A stretch of 64,000 bases of DNA from SFTJ01 sp905210415 (GCA_902476295.1 CABSDC010000003.1:6052-70051), one strand, 5' to 3'; positions 27,301-35,588 are shown, counted from the first letter of the stretch. Notes: generated by a model from the letters alone, not told the origin. Translations and numbers: made by a program.

Positions 27301-29917
27301 CAAGCCACATTTCTATAGCCACAGCCTAATTCAAAGCTTAGAATTAGAGCACAGCTACGACTATAACACATCAGCCAACTGGACATATCCATACTCTTAT
27401 CGCACAAATTTCACTCTCAATGATCCGTGCTTCAACTACTATGGATACGCCCCCGCAGACCATAACTCATTCATCGCCTATGGAACTTCATTGATGGCCC
27501 GTGGCGGCAAGCAACGTATGATGTTAATGTCGAAACACGACGAAGTTATGGTAGAAGAAAAAATGATGGCTGAGCCCGCAGCGGCATTTCTTGGCGATGA
27601 AGAAGGAGAAAGCGATGCAGCCAACGACAGCGGTGCACAAATGGAAGATTTAAGCAACATCACATTGCGCGAAAGCGATGTGAAAACCGCTCTCTGGATA
27701 CCAAACATTACCACCGACGACAAGGGCTATTACACCGTGGAATTTGAAGTTCCTAACTTCAACACCACTTGGATAATGCAAACTCTTGCCTATTCTGTCG
27801 ACGGACTCTTCGGCGGCATACAGCGCGACGTAATCACCAGCCGACCATTGATGGTGAAGGCCAATATGCCTCGCTTCCTACGCTCTGGCGACCAAGTTAC
27901 TCTCGCCGCCAACGTGGCAAACAAGAGCGATGAAGCCGTGCAATACAACGGCGTAATCGAGCTTTTCGACCCTCGTACCGACAAAGTCATCGCCACAAAA
28001 GAATTCGACAGCCAACTCGCGGCAATGAGCGACACAGCCGTGACCATCAACTACGATGTGCCTGCCAATGCCAACTTCATCGGCTTCCGCATCAAAGCAG
28101 CCACCAATGGCTGTGGCGACGGCGAGCAAGTGATGGTGCCAATCCTCAGCGACATTTCGCCAGTCATTGAGACAATGCCATTCTATATCGATGCCAACAA
28201 CAGCGATTTCACCGGCGAATTACCGAGAATGGACCGCGCATCGAAGGTCACCCTTGAGTATTGCGACAACCCTGTGTGGTATTGCGCCACAGCGTTGCCT
28301 ACAATCTTAGACAACGATGCTCGCACATCCACATCTCTCGTGCACTCGCTCTTCGCGCTGTCGCTTGCACAAGGACTCGCAAAGCAAAACCCACAATTTG
28401 CCGAGGCTATCACCTACTGGCAAAAGCAAGACAGCACACAGAGCCCGCTCGTTTCGGCGCTCGCTCGCAATAGCGACCTGAAGATAGGCTCTCTTTTGGC
28501 ATCGCCATGGATCAACGAGGCCGACCGCCAAACATTGAGAATGTCGAAACTGGCCGAACTCTTCAACGAGACATATTGTACCGAAAACATCGGTAAAATA
28601 GTGACAAAACTCCTCGACCTGCAGATGCCTGACGGCGGATTCGCGTGGATTAAGTGCAACGGCTGCGAAAGCTCGCTCTACTGCACAGGCACCGTGCTTG
28701 AATTCATCGCCCGCACTCATCACCTTGGCTACACAATCTCCGACAACAGAATCGACAACATGATAAGCCGTGCAATGAAATACTACGATGCCGAGCATCT
28801 GAAGATTTTCACCGACAAGAAACACAAGCCATATTGGCTCGCCCATAGCGATTATGCCTATGTGCGCACAATGTATCCGGAAATTGCCATTCCTCACGAA
28901 ACCCGCAAATACATCGCTAAGATCATTAGCGCAATTAAAGGCGAATGGAAAAATCAGCCAATCGCCGAGAAAGCATTTTATGCCCTCACTCTGCACAACA
29001 ACGGCGAGGATAAGACTGCACGACAAATCACCGAATCGATTCGCCAGTTCTGCATCACCACCCCTGCCCGTGGCATGTACTGGGACGCAATTTCTCCAAG
29101 TTGGTGGCGCGGCAACAACCGTTTGGCAACAACTGCCATCATCCTGCAAGCGCTCAACGAAGTGGACAACCGAACCGACGAAATCGACCAAATACGCAAA
29201 TGGATATTGCTCAACAAGCAAACCAACGACTGGGGCGGAACAAGCCTTGCCAGCGAAGCCGTCTACAGCATACTTGCCACCGGCAGCAAATGGCTCACCA
29301 ACGGCATCGCTCCAACAATCACCATCGGCGGTGAGCAAATCGCATTTAGCGACGTTGACCGCTTCTTGGGATACACCCGCAAAGACGTCACGCTGAGCGA
29401 CGTGATGGGCAAAGACATCACCATACATCGCGCACAAAGCACAAGCCCTGCATGGGGTGCTCTGTATATGCAAGGCGAAGCTACTATGAAGGAGATTAAG
29501 TCGGCAAAGGTCGACGACCTTTCAATCGAGAAATCGTTACTCGTATATGACAGCGACGGCAAACTCAGCAAGGCCAAGAACCTCAAGGTGGGCGACAAAG
29601 TGAGAGTGCAATGCTCCATCAAGTGCGGCAAATCGCTTGAATACCTCACTCTCACCGACGAGCGTGGCGCATGCTTCGAACCAGTAGACAAGCTCTCTGG
29701 TTACGACTACATCGACGGGGTGTGGATGTATCGCGAAACAAAAGATTCGCAGACCAACATCTTCATTCCAGGCATCGACAAGGGCACTTACGTGATTGGC
29801 TACGACGTATACGTCACCAACCCTGGCAAATTCAACGTGGGCATCGCCACCATTCAATGCCAATATGCGCCACAATTCACTGCACACTCTGCTGGCAGCA
29901 CTCTGATAGTGAAATAA
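24362..29917 (+). CDS. Alpha-2-macroglobulin family protein, thioester-less type
   Basis: 1851 residues from the chosen ATG, which gives a clean signal peptide (MKQKLFTKILALISLFSMN); a longer in-frame extension upstream has no such signal. The N-terminal 300 residues are helical; macroglobulin (MG) domains follow, with VYRPGETMKYSVLLF near 515. A Met/Glu-rich, low-complexity stretch at about 1050-1100 (MSKHDEVMVEEKMMAEP) precedes the region ALWIPNITTDDKGYYTVEFEVPNFNTTW. In the TED-like helical domain (from about 1300: NPVWYCATALPTILDNDARTS) the CxEQ thioester motif is absent. Family members trap or inhibit proteases in the periplasm; without a thioester the trap would be non-covalent or the role structural. 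It may belong to the stress response of the sigma factor upstream. Confidence 0.9.
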   Translation: MKQKLFTKILALISLFSMNIFNMNAGTTPDFNYPKTVSTNALADLKKAEKSGDKTQLCDALIRHSVAQTLISNDNAQECINKIEHYRQKETAADYAAILAMLEADFYTGLSQNTYGDRKEKHDTYPADLSEWNSDDFNKRITELYDEAFSKIEQLRTFPITKYQPIIKADAKYFPTLLDFAYSKRIESRLNGDNTKSLLSQWADFHKGDVAPSIYLAIKNIENANLNVADSEKQFLKLYKQYSQFMESGMALNEIDYSTYGIDSDAIHEDTSTDHQSQVLECYRLFKDYVARFPKSPFTPAIRAKIYFIEQKSVNVFAEEHYVSQNDISLTANVQNVNDYTIGIYTVTKSKNGDNIPNKLVKKYTYHADGDSIFYKSQIKHTIDKLPYGEYLFVPSFVVAGKQQQPKYGLNATTITDICSFLIADNTGQYIYVIHRGTGAPLAGVKVSYKTSKRQKSLLGTTDANGMIKMPSSLDGTYANFFFEKGNDTKYTQRYNIRSYNNSTDKALSAEIFTDLAVYRPGETMKYSVLLFQCDDFIKSPAKGEKLSIEFVDSNYKTVAKDTLSTDDMGRINGEFKIPTDRMNGSFSLVISKHGLYQRKYINVSEYKTPSFFVSFDDARRSYNKNEDVTLCGKAQTYAGMPVANTQVAFSITKSQWFYWMNIDDNFLKQDTVTTNAKGEFTITLPRDMFDENTNSRERWIANIYSVEASCTNNTGETQSCNHNFFIGSHRKISIGSETTFINNRPITLPVSIESSDPDDKNFTCNYTVTTTDSTVVAKGTFRSDAPKIDLTALPSGQYIITVADASGLAKEDSSIIILYKESDKQCPVESVLWVPTCGRKTGDDNVARITVGTTEPDTHIFCLTESNKSVTKQWIQLSKGLHTVNLPMPTGENEEMKVRFIVVRDGKQYKEGFSVISPKRSVKAQVETVTFRDKLTPGAKEKWTFRLIDNHGTPLKGAALLAMTDKAINSISSNIWCNYKPHFYSHSLIQSLELEHSYDYNTSANWTYPYSYRTNFTLNDPCFNYYGYAPADHNSFIAYGTSLMARGGKQRMMLMSKHDEVMVEEKMMAEPAAAFLGDEEGESDAANDSGAQMEDLSNITLRESDVKTALWIPNITTDDKGYYTVEFEVPNFNTTWIMQTLAYSVDGLFGGIQRDVITSRPLMVKANMPRFLRSGDQVTLAANVANKSDEAVQYNGVIELFDPRTDKVIATKEFDSQLAAMSDTAVTINYDVPANANFIGFRIKAATNGCGDGEQVMVPILSDISPVIETMPFYIDANNSDFTGELPRMDRASKVTLEYCDNPVWYCATALPTILDNDARTSTSLVHSLFALSLAQGLAKQNPQFAEAITYWQKQDSTQSPLVSALARNSDLKIGSLLASPWINEADRQTLRMSKLAELFNETYCTENIGKIVTKLLDLQMPDGGFAWIKCNGCESSLYCTGTVLEFIARTHHLGYTISDNRIDNMISRAMKYYDAEHLKIFTDKKHKPYWLAHSDYAYVRTMYPEIAIPHETRKYIAKIISAIKGEWKNQPIAEKAFYALTLHNNGEDKTARQITESIRQFCITTPARGMYWDAISPSWWRGNNRLATTAIILQALNEVDNRTDEIDQIRKWILLNKQTNDWGGTSLASEAVYSILATGSKWLTNGIAPTITIGGEQIAFSDVDRFLGYTRKDVTLSDVMGKDITIHRAQSTSPAWGALYMQGEATMKEIKSAKVDDLSIEKSLLVYDSDGKLSKAKNLKVGDKVRVQCSIKCGKSLEYLTLTDERGACFEPVDKLSGYDYIDGVWMYRETKDSQTNIFIPGIDKGTYVIGYDVYVTNPGKFNVGIATIQCQYAPQFTAHSAGSTLIVK

Positions 29918-29946
29918 TGGGAAAGCACTTTTAAGAAATTTTTTAT

Positions 29947-29954
29947 TACCTTTG
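29947..29954 (+). promoter_or_regulatory. Promoter -7 box of the NusG-like gene
   Basis: TACCTTTG matches TAnnTTTG; no clear upstream TTTG box. It places the transcript start about 45 bases before the chosen ATG. Confidence 0.4.
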
Positions 29955-30003
29955 TGCACGGGAGGGAATCACAACGATTCATCCCGTGCTATTTTTTTTC
30001 GAC

Positions 30004-30564
30004 ATGAACAAACTACAACCCGATATCGCCACTTATACCGACCAAAGGCAATGGTATGCCATTCGCGTGACCTACAACCGCGAACTCAAAGTCAAAGCCG
30101 ACCTTGACGAGCGAGGAATCGAAAATTTCCTGCCAATGCACTACGTCTATAAAACCGTTGATGATAAACGGGTGAGGCGATTGGTTCCCGCCATTCACAA
30201 CCTCATATTCATGCTCGCCGACCAAGCCACTATGGCACAATACAAATCCACTACCGCCCTGCCCATCCGCTACATCATGAACCGCGAGACACAACGCCCC
30301 ATGGTGGTGCCCCGCCGACAGATGGACAATTTCATAGCAGTGGCTGGCACAAACAACGAACAACTCATCTATCTCGACGAAGCGCCTATGGATTTCAAAA
30401 AAGGCGACAAGGTGAAGATACTTGGCGGAATATTTGAGGGCGCCGAAGGCACATTCATGCGCATCAAGGGCGACCGACGCGTGGTGGTGTCGATTCCCGG
30501 AATCATCGCCGTAGCCACAATGAACATTCACCCCTCTCTGCTACAACGAATCACGAATCAATAA
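30004..30564 (+). CDS. NusG-family antiterminator, UpxY-like
   Basis: About 186 residues from ATG (MNKLQPDIATYTDQRQWYAIRVTYN). The N-terminal NGN domain (WYAIRVTYNRELKVKADLDERGIENFLPMHY) and the C-terminal KOW domain (KKGDKVKILGGIFEGAEGTFMRIKGDRRVVVSI) are complete. It is a specialised paralogue of the type that in Bacteroides lets RNA polymerase read through capsule operons. No polysaccharide genes follow; the neighbour is a HAD hydrolase 12 bases downstream. Its target may lie elsewhere. Confidence 0.85.
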   Translation: MNKLQPDIATYTDQRQWYAIRVTYNRELKVKADLDERGIENFLPMHYVYKTVDDKRVRRLVPAIHNLIFMLADQATMAQYKSTTALPIRYIMNRETQRPMVVPRRQMDNFIAVAGTNNEQLIYLDEAPMDFKKGDKVKILGGIFEGAEGTFMRIKGDRRVVVSIPGIIAVATMNIHPSLLQRITNQ

Positions 30565-30576
30565 TCATCAAGCAAT

Positions 30577-31260
30577 ATGGAAGAATGCACCGCATCAACA
30601 AAAATCATAGTTTTTGACCTCGACGACACATTATATAACGAGGTCGACTTCGTATATTCAGGCTACAACGCCGTGAGCCAATACGTGGCTGAAGAATATG
30701 GCTACACCGATGCCCTCAAAGTGCTCAAGCAAGCATCCCAAGCGCACAAAAACCCTTTTGATGAGCTTGCCGATGCCATGAAACCCAAAACGATAGACAT
30801 ACCAAAACTATTGGAAATCTACCGTTTTCACAAGCCTCAACTCACATTGAGCCGCACCGCAGAAATCACCCTCGACTATCTGCAAGGCGAAGACGCTATC
30901 CTATGCATGATCACCGACGGACGCAGCATCACCCAGCGAAACAAAATCGAAGCCCTTGGCCTCAACAAATATTTCACCGACGATAATCTGATAATCTCCG
31001 AGGAATTTGGCGTCGAGAAAACCGACAAACGCCCATTTCAATATTTCATGGACAAATATAAAGAAGCGAAGCACTTCTATTACATCGGCGACAACACTGC
31101 AAAAGACTTCTTCTGGCCTAACCGCATGCGATGGACCACAATATGCCTTGAAGACAAAGGCAAAAACATCCACAAGCAGAAATTTGATGGCGATAAGATG
31201 CACAACCCGGCAATCATCATCGACAACATCTACGACCTCCCATCAATGATTCTTGAATAA
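30577..31260 (+). CDS. HAD-superfamily hydrolase
   Basis: A 227-residue phosphatase-like protein. Motif I is FDLDDTLYNE (about residues 12-21) with the nucleophile and acid/base aspartates, motif II is MITDGRS near 111, and motif III/IV is YIGDNTAKDF near 170. The helical cap between motifs I and II fits subfamily I (nucleotidase or beta-phosphoglucomutase-like). The substrate cannot be named. It is probably cotranscribed with the NusG-like gene. Confidence 0.88.
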   Translation: MEECTASTKIIVFDLDDTLYNEVDFVYSGYNAVSQYVAEEYGYTDALKVLKQASQAHKNPFDELADAMKPKTIDIPKLLEIYRFHKPQLTLSRTAEITLDYLQGEDAILCMITDGRSITQRNKIEALGLNKYFTDDNLIISEEFGVEKTDKRPFQYFMDKYKEAKHFYYIGDNTAKDFFWPNRMRWTTICLEDKGKNIHKQKFDGDKMHNPAIIIDNIYDLPSMILE

Positions 31261-31268
31261 ATCCACGC

Positions 31269-31294
31269 CATTGTGGCAACACCATGCCACAATG
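31269..31294 (+). terminator. Perfect 10-bp inverted repeat after the HAD gene
   Basis: CATTGTGGCA pairs perfectly with TGCCACAATG around a 6-base loop, 8 bases past the stop. It is followed by CTTATAACTTACG, not a T run, so it is terminator-like only. Confidence 0.5.
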
Positions 31295-31322
31295 CTTATA
31301 ACTTACGTTTATAAACACCAAT

Positions 31323-31351
31323 AGCCGTCGTCGCTTATCGCAACAACGGCT
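31323..31351 (-). terminator. Hairpin downstream of rpmH
   Basis: On the minus strand AGCCGTTGTTGC pairs with GCGACGACGGCT over 12 positions using two G-U pairs. On the plus strand the same positions would be C-A mismatches, so the structure belongs to the rpmH transcript. The T run after it is poor. Confidence 0.5.
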
Positions 31352-31396
31352 TTATGCGTTTGTGTCACCCCACTCACGGGGCAAGTACAGTAAAAA

Positions 31397-31549
31397 TTAC
31401 TTGTTTACAGAGTCAGAAACTGTAAGGCTGTAACGACCCTTAGCACGACGACGTGCCAAAACTTTACGACCATCAGCAGTTTGCATTCTGTGACGGAAAC
31501 CATGCTTGTTAGCTTTCTTTCTGTTTGAAGGTTGGAATGTTCTTTTCAT
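31397..31549 (-). CDS. rpmH: 50S ribosomal protein L34
   Basis: A 50-residue protein, MKRTFQPSNRKKANKHGF onward, then RMQTADGRKVLARRRAKGR, the universal L34 signature, ending VSDSVNK. It is a very basic protein buried in the large ribosomal subunit. It is divergent from efp; the usual partner rnpA is not adjacent, as in other Bacteroidetes. Confidence 0.98.
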   Translation of the reverse strand: MKRTFQPSNRKKANKHGFRHRMQTADGRKVLARRRAKGRYSLTVSDSVNK

Positions 31550-31593
31550 TACCGTATTTATTTATTATTATTTTCGTTTTTTTATTCGGTGTG

Positions 31594-31625
31594 CAAAATT
31601 AGTTACTTTTTTCAAATTTACCAAG
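31594..31625 (-). promoter_or_regulatory. Promoter of rpmH
   Basis: On the minus strand CTTG, 20 bases, TAATTTTG. The -7 box is an exact match; the upstream box has one mismatch. The start would be about 40 bases before the rpmH ATG. Confidence 0.6.
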
Positions 31626-31651
31626 CCCAAAGTGATTTTTACACGAAAGTT

Positions 31652-31683
31652 TTTGCGATTTCTCTTATTTTCAATTAATTTTG
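31652..31683 (+). promoter_or_regulatory. Promoter of efp
   Basis: TTTG, 20 bases, TAATTTTG: both boxes match the Bacteroides consensus exactly, giving a leader of about 58 bases. Confidence 0.8.
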
Positions 31684-31744
31684 CACTCGCAAACAGCAGA
31701 AAAACAAATATTCAACAATAATTATTCATAACAAAGACTTTTTT

Positions 31745-32311
31745 ATGATTAACGCTCAAGACATCAAGAACGGAACATGCATCCGATTGGACAATCGTTT
31801 GTATTTCTGTATCGAATTTCTTCATGTTAAGCCAGGTAAAGGCAACACATTTATGCGCACAAAACTTAAAGACGTGGTTGACGGCCGCGTTTTGGAACGT
31901 CGCTTCAACATCGGCGAAAAGCTCGAAGACGTTCGCGTAGAACATCGTCCTTACCAATTCCTTTATGCAGAAGGCGAAGACAACATCTTCATGAACCAAG
32001 AAACATACGAACAAATTCCTATCGCTAAGGACTTGGTTACTGGTGTGGAATTTATGAAGGAAGGTGATATCGTAGACGTTGTATCTGACGCATCAACAGA
32101 AACCGTACTTTACGCAGAAATGCCAGTTAAGACTGTGCTCAAGATCACTTACACTGAGCCAGGCCTTAAGGGTGACACTGCAACTAACACACTCAAGCCT
32201 GCTACAGTAGAAACAGGCGCTACAGTGCGCGTGCCTTTGTTTATCAACGAAGGCGAACTCATCGAAGTTGACACTCGCGATGGTTCTTACGTTAGCCGTG
32301 TGAAGGCATAA
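31745..32311 (+). CDS. efp: Elongation factor P
   Basis: A 188-residue three-domain beta protein that enters the ribosomal E site and relieves stalling at polyproline stretches. The loop that touches the peptidyl-transferase centre is HVKPGKGNTFMR with Lys32 at its tip, the position modified in other bacteria; the modifying enzymes are not in this window. The C-terminal OB domains end EVDTRDGSYVSRVKA, the family signature. Confidence 0.97.
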   Translation: MINAQDIKNGTCIRLDNRLYFCIEFLHVKPGKGNTFMRTKLKDVVDGRVLERRFNIGEKLEDVRVEHRPYQFLYAEGEDNIFMNQETYEQIPIAKDLVTGVEFMKEGDIVDVVSDASTETVLYAEMPVKTVLKITYTEPGLKGDTATNTLKPATVETGATVRVPLFINEGELIEVDTRDGSYVSRVKA

Positions 32312-32340
32312 TCCAAGCACACACATTTTATTCGATATTA

Positions 32341-32376
32341 ATGACAGCATCCCCAAAGGGTGCTGTCATTATTTTT
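32341..32376 (+). terminator. Terminator of efp
   Basis: ATGACAGCA and TGCTGTCAT form a perfect 9-bp stem around TCCCCAAAGGG (which itself can add three pairs), followed by TATTTTTTC. Confidence 0.85.
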
Positions 32377-32398
32377 TCAAAATTTATTTTCCAAAATA

Positions 32399-32429
32399 TT
32401 TGATAAATCCAAACATTTATTTATATTTG
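32399..32429 (+). promoter_or_regulatory. Promoter of ald
   Basis: TTTG, 19 bases, TATATTTG: both boxes exact. The leader would be about 50 bases. Confidence 0.75.
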
Positions 32430-32481
32430 TCACGACTAAATAAGGATCAACATTTAATAAACCCTTAAAACTTAAATCATC

Positions 32482-33594
32482 ATGATCGTTGGTATTCCAA
32501 AAGAAATTAAGAACAACGAATTTCGCGTTGGCATGACTCCTGCAGGAGTTGCAACGCTAGTGAAAAACGGCCACACAGTGTATGTGCAAAAGAGTGCAGG
32601 CGAAGGAAGTGGATTTAGCGACGCCGAATATGAAGCGGTTGGCGCAAAAATTCTTCCTACAATAGCCGACGTATACGCTATAGCCGAGATGATTGTGAAA
32701 GTTAAGGAACCAATTGCACCCGAATACAAATTAATTCGCGAGGGTCAATTACTATTCACTTACTTCCATTTTGCATGCGATCGTCCGCTCACCGAAGCAA
32801 TGATCGAAAGCAAGGCTATCTGCTTAGCTTACGAAACAGTGCGAAAAGATGATCGTTCTCTCCCTCTGCTCATTCCTATGAGTGAAATCGCTGGACGTAT
32901 GGCAACTCAAGAAGGCGCCAGATTCCTTGAAAAGCCACAATCAGGCAAGGGCATTCTGCTCGGCGGTGTGCCAGGCGTTAAGCCAGCCAAGGTGCTCGTC
33001 TTAGGCGGTGGCACCGTGGGCACCAATGCAGCTATCACTGCTGCCGGCATGGGCGCCGATGTCACTATCACCGACATCAACCTCGCCCGCTTGCGCTATC
33101 TCGATGACGTAATGCCAAAGAATATCAAGACTCTATATTCCAACGACTATAATATCCGCGCCGAGCTCCCAACAGTTGACTTGGTAATCGGTTCTGTTCT
33201 TATCCCAGGCGATAAAACACCTCACCTCATCACCAGAGAGATGCTCAAACTGATGCGTCCGGGCACAGTGCTCGTAGACGTGGCTATCGACCAAGGCGGT
33301 TGCTTCGAGACATCTCACCCAACTTCTCACAGCGAACCAATCTATGAGGTTGACGGCATCGTTCACTATTGCGTTGCCAATATCCCTGGTGCAGTGCCTT
33401 TCACATCTACCCTCGCGCTCACCAACGCCACCACTCCTTATGCTGTGGCTTTGGCAAACAAGGGATGGAAAAAGGCTTGCAAAGACGATCCTTCACTGAA
33501 GCTCGGATTAAACGTAGTGGAAGGCAAGGTTACATTCCCTGCAGTGGCTCATGTATTTGATTTGCCTTACACCCCAGTAGACGAAATGCTTTAA
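32482..33594 (+). CDS. ald: Alanine dehydrogenase
   Basis: A 370-residue enzyme that interconverts L-alanine and pyruvate with NAD and ammonia in the cytoplasm. The start MIVGIPKEIKNNEFRVGMTPAGV is the AlaDh/PNT N-terminal signature; the NAD-binding loop is VLVLGGGTVGTNAA at about residues 172-185; GAVPFTSTLALTNAT near 297 is also conserved. It is a single-gene unit with its own promoter and terminator. Confidence 0.96.
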   Translation: MIVGIPKEIKNNEFRVGMTPAGVATLVKNGHTVYVQKSAGEGSGFSDAEYEAVGAKILPTIADVYAIAEMIVKVKEPIAPEYKLIREGQLLFTYFHFACDRPLTEAMIESKAICLAYETVRKDDRSLPLLIPMSEIAGRMATQEGARFLEKPQSGKGILLGGVPGVKPAKVLVLGGGTVGTNAAITAAGMGADVTITDINLARLRYLDDVMPKNIKTLYSNDYNIRAELPTVDLVIGSVLIPGDKTPHLITREMLKLMRPGTVLVDVAIDQGGCFETSHPTSHSEPIYEVDGIVHYCVANIPGAVPFTSTLALTNATTPYAVALANKGWKKACKDDPSLKLGLNVVEGKVTFPAVAHVFDLPYTPVDEML

Positions 33595-33626
33595 TCAAAT
33601 TTGTTTTCATAACTTAGTTTTAACGA

Positions 33627-33666
33627 GGGTCGAGTCTTGCGGATGCAACACTCGACCCACTTTTTC
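33627..33666 (+). terminator. Terminator of ald
   Basis: GGGTCGAGT pairs perfectly with ACTCGACCC around a 14-base loop, followed by ACTTTTTCCC. Confidence 0.85.
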
Positions 33667-33736
33667 CCACACGCCATTGTAAATATCTTGTGGAAACATA
33701 ATAAGTCATTTCCAAACACCTTCAACCTTTTTTTCT

Positions 33737-33744
33737 TAACTTTG
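33737..33744 (+). promoter_or_regulatory. Promoter -7 box of dnaB
   Basis: TAACTTTG, exact -7 match, about 30 bases before the chosen dnaB start. No clear upstream box. Confidence 0.5.
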
Positions 33745-33774
33745 CACTATCAAAAAAAATCAAAACTCGCAACA

Positions 33775-35349
33775 ATGGAATTCAAATTGACTGAAGAGCA
33801 AAATAAACGACAATATGCAGCACGACGCAAACCTCAGCAAGCTGCCGAGGTGGTGAACGATTTCGGCAAACTGCAGCCACAAAGCACCGACCTCGAAGAG
33901 GCTGTGCTTGGCGCGCTCATGCTTGAAACCGATGCCTTTGGTAAGGTGCAGGAAATACTTTCGCCAGAATGCTTCTACGAACCAAACAACAAGAAAATCT
34001 ACGAAGCCATTCAGCAACTCGGCACGATGTCGAAGCCTATCGATATGCTCACAGTCACCAACGAGCTGCGTGTTCTTGGCACCCTCGACGAAGTGGGTGG
34101 CCCGATACGCATTTCGCAACTCACCAGCAATGTGTCGTCGGCAGCCAACATCGAGTATCACGCACGCATCGTGGCACAGAAATATCTTGCCCGCGAGCTC
34201 ATCAGCTTCAGCTCGCAGATTCAATCGCTTGCATTCGACGACTCGTTTGACATCTTCGACGTGCTCGAAGAGGCCCAAGGCAAGTTGTTTGAACTGACCC
34301 AACGCAACCTCAAGAAAGAAGTATGCGTAGTGAAAGACGAGGTGGTGAAAGCCCTCAACAAGATTGAGGAAGCATCCAACCGCACCGATGGTTTGAGCGG
34401 TCTGAACACTGGCTTTGAGGAAATCGACAAGATGACATCAGGTTGGCAAAACAGCGACCTTGTGATTATCGCCGCACGTCCTGCCATGGGTAAGACAGCC
34501 TTCGTGCTCTCTATGGCTCTGCGCATGGCCGTTCGCTTCAATGAACCTATCGCCGTGTTCTCGCTTGAAATGTCAAACCTGCAATTGGTCAACCGTCTTA
34601 TCAGTAACATATGTGAGATTCCGGGTAACGCCATCAAGAGCGGTACGCTCACGCCTCTGCAATGGGAGCAATTGCACTCACGCATACAGCCACTCTACTC
34701 TGCTCCGCTGTATATCGACGATACACCGAGCCTTTCGGTGTTTGAATTGCGCACCAAGGCGCGCCGTCTGGTGCACGAACACGAGGTGAAGATGATTGTG
34801 ATCGACTACTTGCAGCTTATGAACGCCAGCGGTATGAAGTTCGGTAGCCGCGAACAGGAAGTCAGCACCATCTCTCGTTCGCTAAAGCAATTAGCCAAAG
34901 AGCTTGATATTCCTATCATCGCGCTGTCACAGCTCAACCGTTCGGTGGAAAACCGTACCGACGGCAAAGTGCCCCAACTTTCCGACCTGCGTGAATCAGG
35001 AGCCATCGAGCAAGACGCCGACATGGTGTGCTTCATCCACCGTCCTGAATACTATCTGAAATCAGACGTCGATGCTGAAGGCAAGGATATTAAGGGTCTT
35101 GCGGAATTTATCTTCGCTAAGCACCGTAGTGGTGCTGTGGGCAAGATACAACTGCGATTCCGCGGTGACTTTGCACGATTTGAAGATTGGGGCGAAAACG
35201 AGCTCTATGGCAACCACGGTATTGTGGCATCAAAACTCAATGCAGGCACCAACCCCGACAATGCCTCTAACGGAGCCGCCGATTCCTTCACAGGAAGCAT
35301 CTCCGAAGAGCACTTCTTAGGCGGAGGCAACGAGCCAGCCGCGTTCTAA
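33775..35349 (+). CDS. dnaB: Replicative DNA helicase
   Basis: About 524 residues from MEFKLTEEQNKRQ, chosen because the -7 box and ald terminator lie upstream of it and because the longer in-frame extension has no family sequence. The N-terminal domain (PQSTDLEEAVLGALM) binds primase. The RecA-like motor has Walker A ARPAMGKTAFVLS near residue 240, VIDYLQLMN near 345, and QLNRSVENRTDGKVPQLSDLRESGAIEQDAD near 385. The protein unwinds DNA 5' to 3' at the fork as a hexamer. A low-complexity tail follows. Confidence 0.96.
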   Translation: MEFKLTEEQNKRQYAARRKPQQAAEVVNDFGKLQPQSTDLEEAVLGALMLETDAFGKVQEILSPECFYEPNNKKIYEAIQQLGTMSKPIDMLTVTNELRVLGTLDEVGGPIRISQLTSNVSSAANIEYHARIVAQKYLARELISFSSQIQSLAFDDSFDIFDVLEEAQGKLFELTQRNLKKEVCVVKDEVVKALNKIEEASNRTDGLSGLNTGFEEIDKMTSGWQNSDLVIIAARPAMGKTAFVLSMALRMAVRFNEPIAVFSLEMSNLQLVNRLISNICEIPGNAIKSGTLTPLQWEQLHSRIQPLYSAPLYIDDTPSLSVFELRTKARRLVHEHEVKMIVIDYLQLMNASGMKFGSREQEVSTISRSLKQLAKELDIPIIALSQLNRSVENRTDGKVPQLSDLRESGAIEQDADMVCFIHRPEYYLKSDVDAEGKDIKGLAEFIFAKHRSGAVGKIQLRFRGDFARFEDWGENELYGNHGIVASKLNAGTNPDNASNGAADSFTGSISEEHFLGGGNEPAAF

Positions 35350-35375
35350 GGCGACAACGAAAAAATACTACCATA

Positions 35376-35588
35376 TCACTCGCCACAGTGGCAGCAATGG
35401 CAGTCAGTGTTTGTACAGCGTTCGCCATCACTTTGGCACGAGTCGCACTGCTCTGTTGCCACCCCTGTGACGAGTTCTGTTTCTACAGCCGGCTTTTCAG
35501 GCTGAATAAGTTTTAACACCGTCAATATCACAACAAGCAGCACCACACTCAGCACGAGTCGGCGAATACGCATCTTTCTACTCAACAT
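35376..35588 (-). CDS. Small membrane protein with Cys-rich C-terminus
   Basis: 70 residues. A basic N-terminus (MLSRKMRIRRL) and one hydrophobic helix at about 12-28 precede a linker and a tail with seven cysteines and one histidine in 24 residues (CDSCQSDGERCTNTD, then CHCCHCGE). The tail could bind metal or an iron-sulfur centre outside the membrane. I recognise no family. It lies between convergent dnaB and radC and has no clear promoter. A start at the second ATG (five codons in) is possible. Confidence 0.55.
   Translation of the reverse strand: MLSRKMRIRRLVLSVVLLVVILTVLKLIQPEKPAVETELVTGVATEQCDSCQSDGERCTNTDCHCCHCGE

Noticed and set aside
28307..29473. Long open frame on the minus strand inside the macroglobulin gene (388 codons)
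   Set aside because: It mirrors the codon bias of the real gene on the other strand; no recognisable domain.
33637..33774. Longer N-terminus for DnaB
   Set aside because: The extension overlaps the ald terminator and the dnaB -7 box and has no DnaB sequence.
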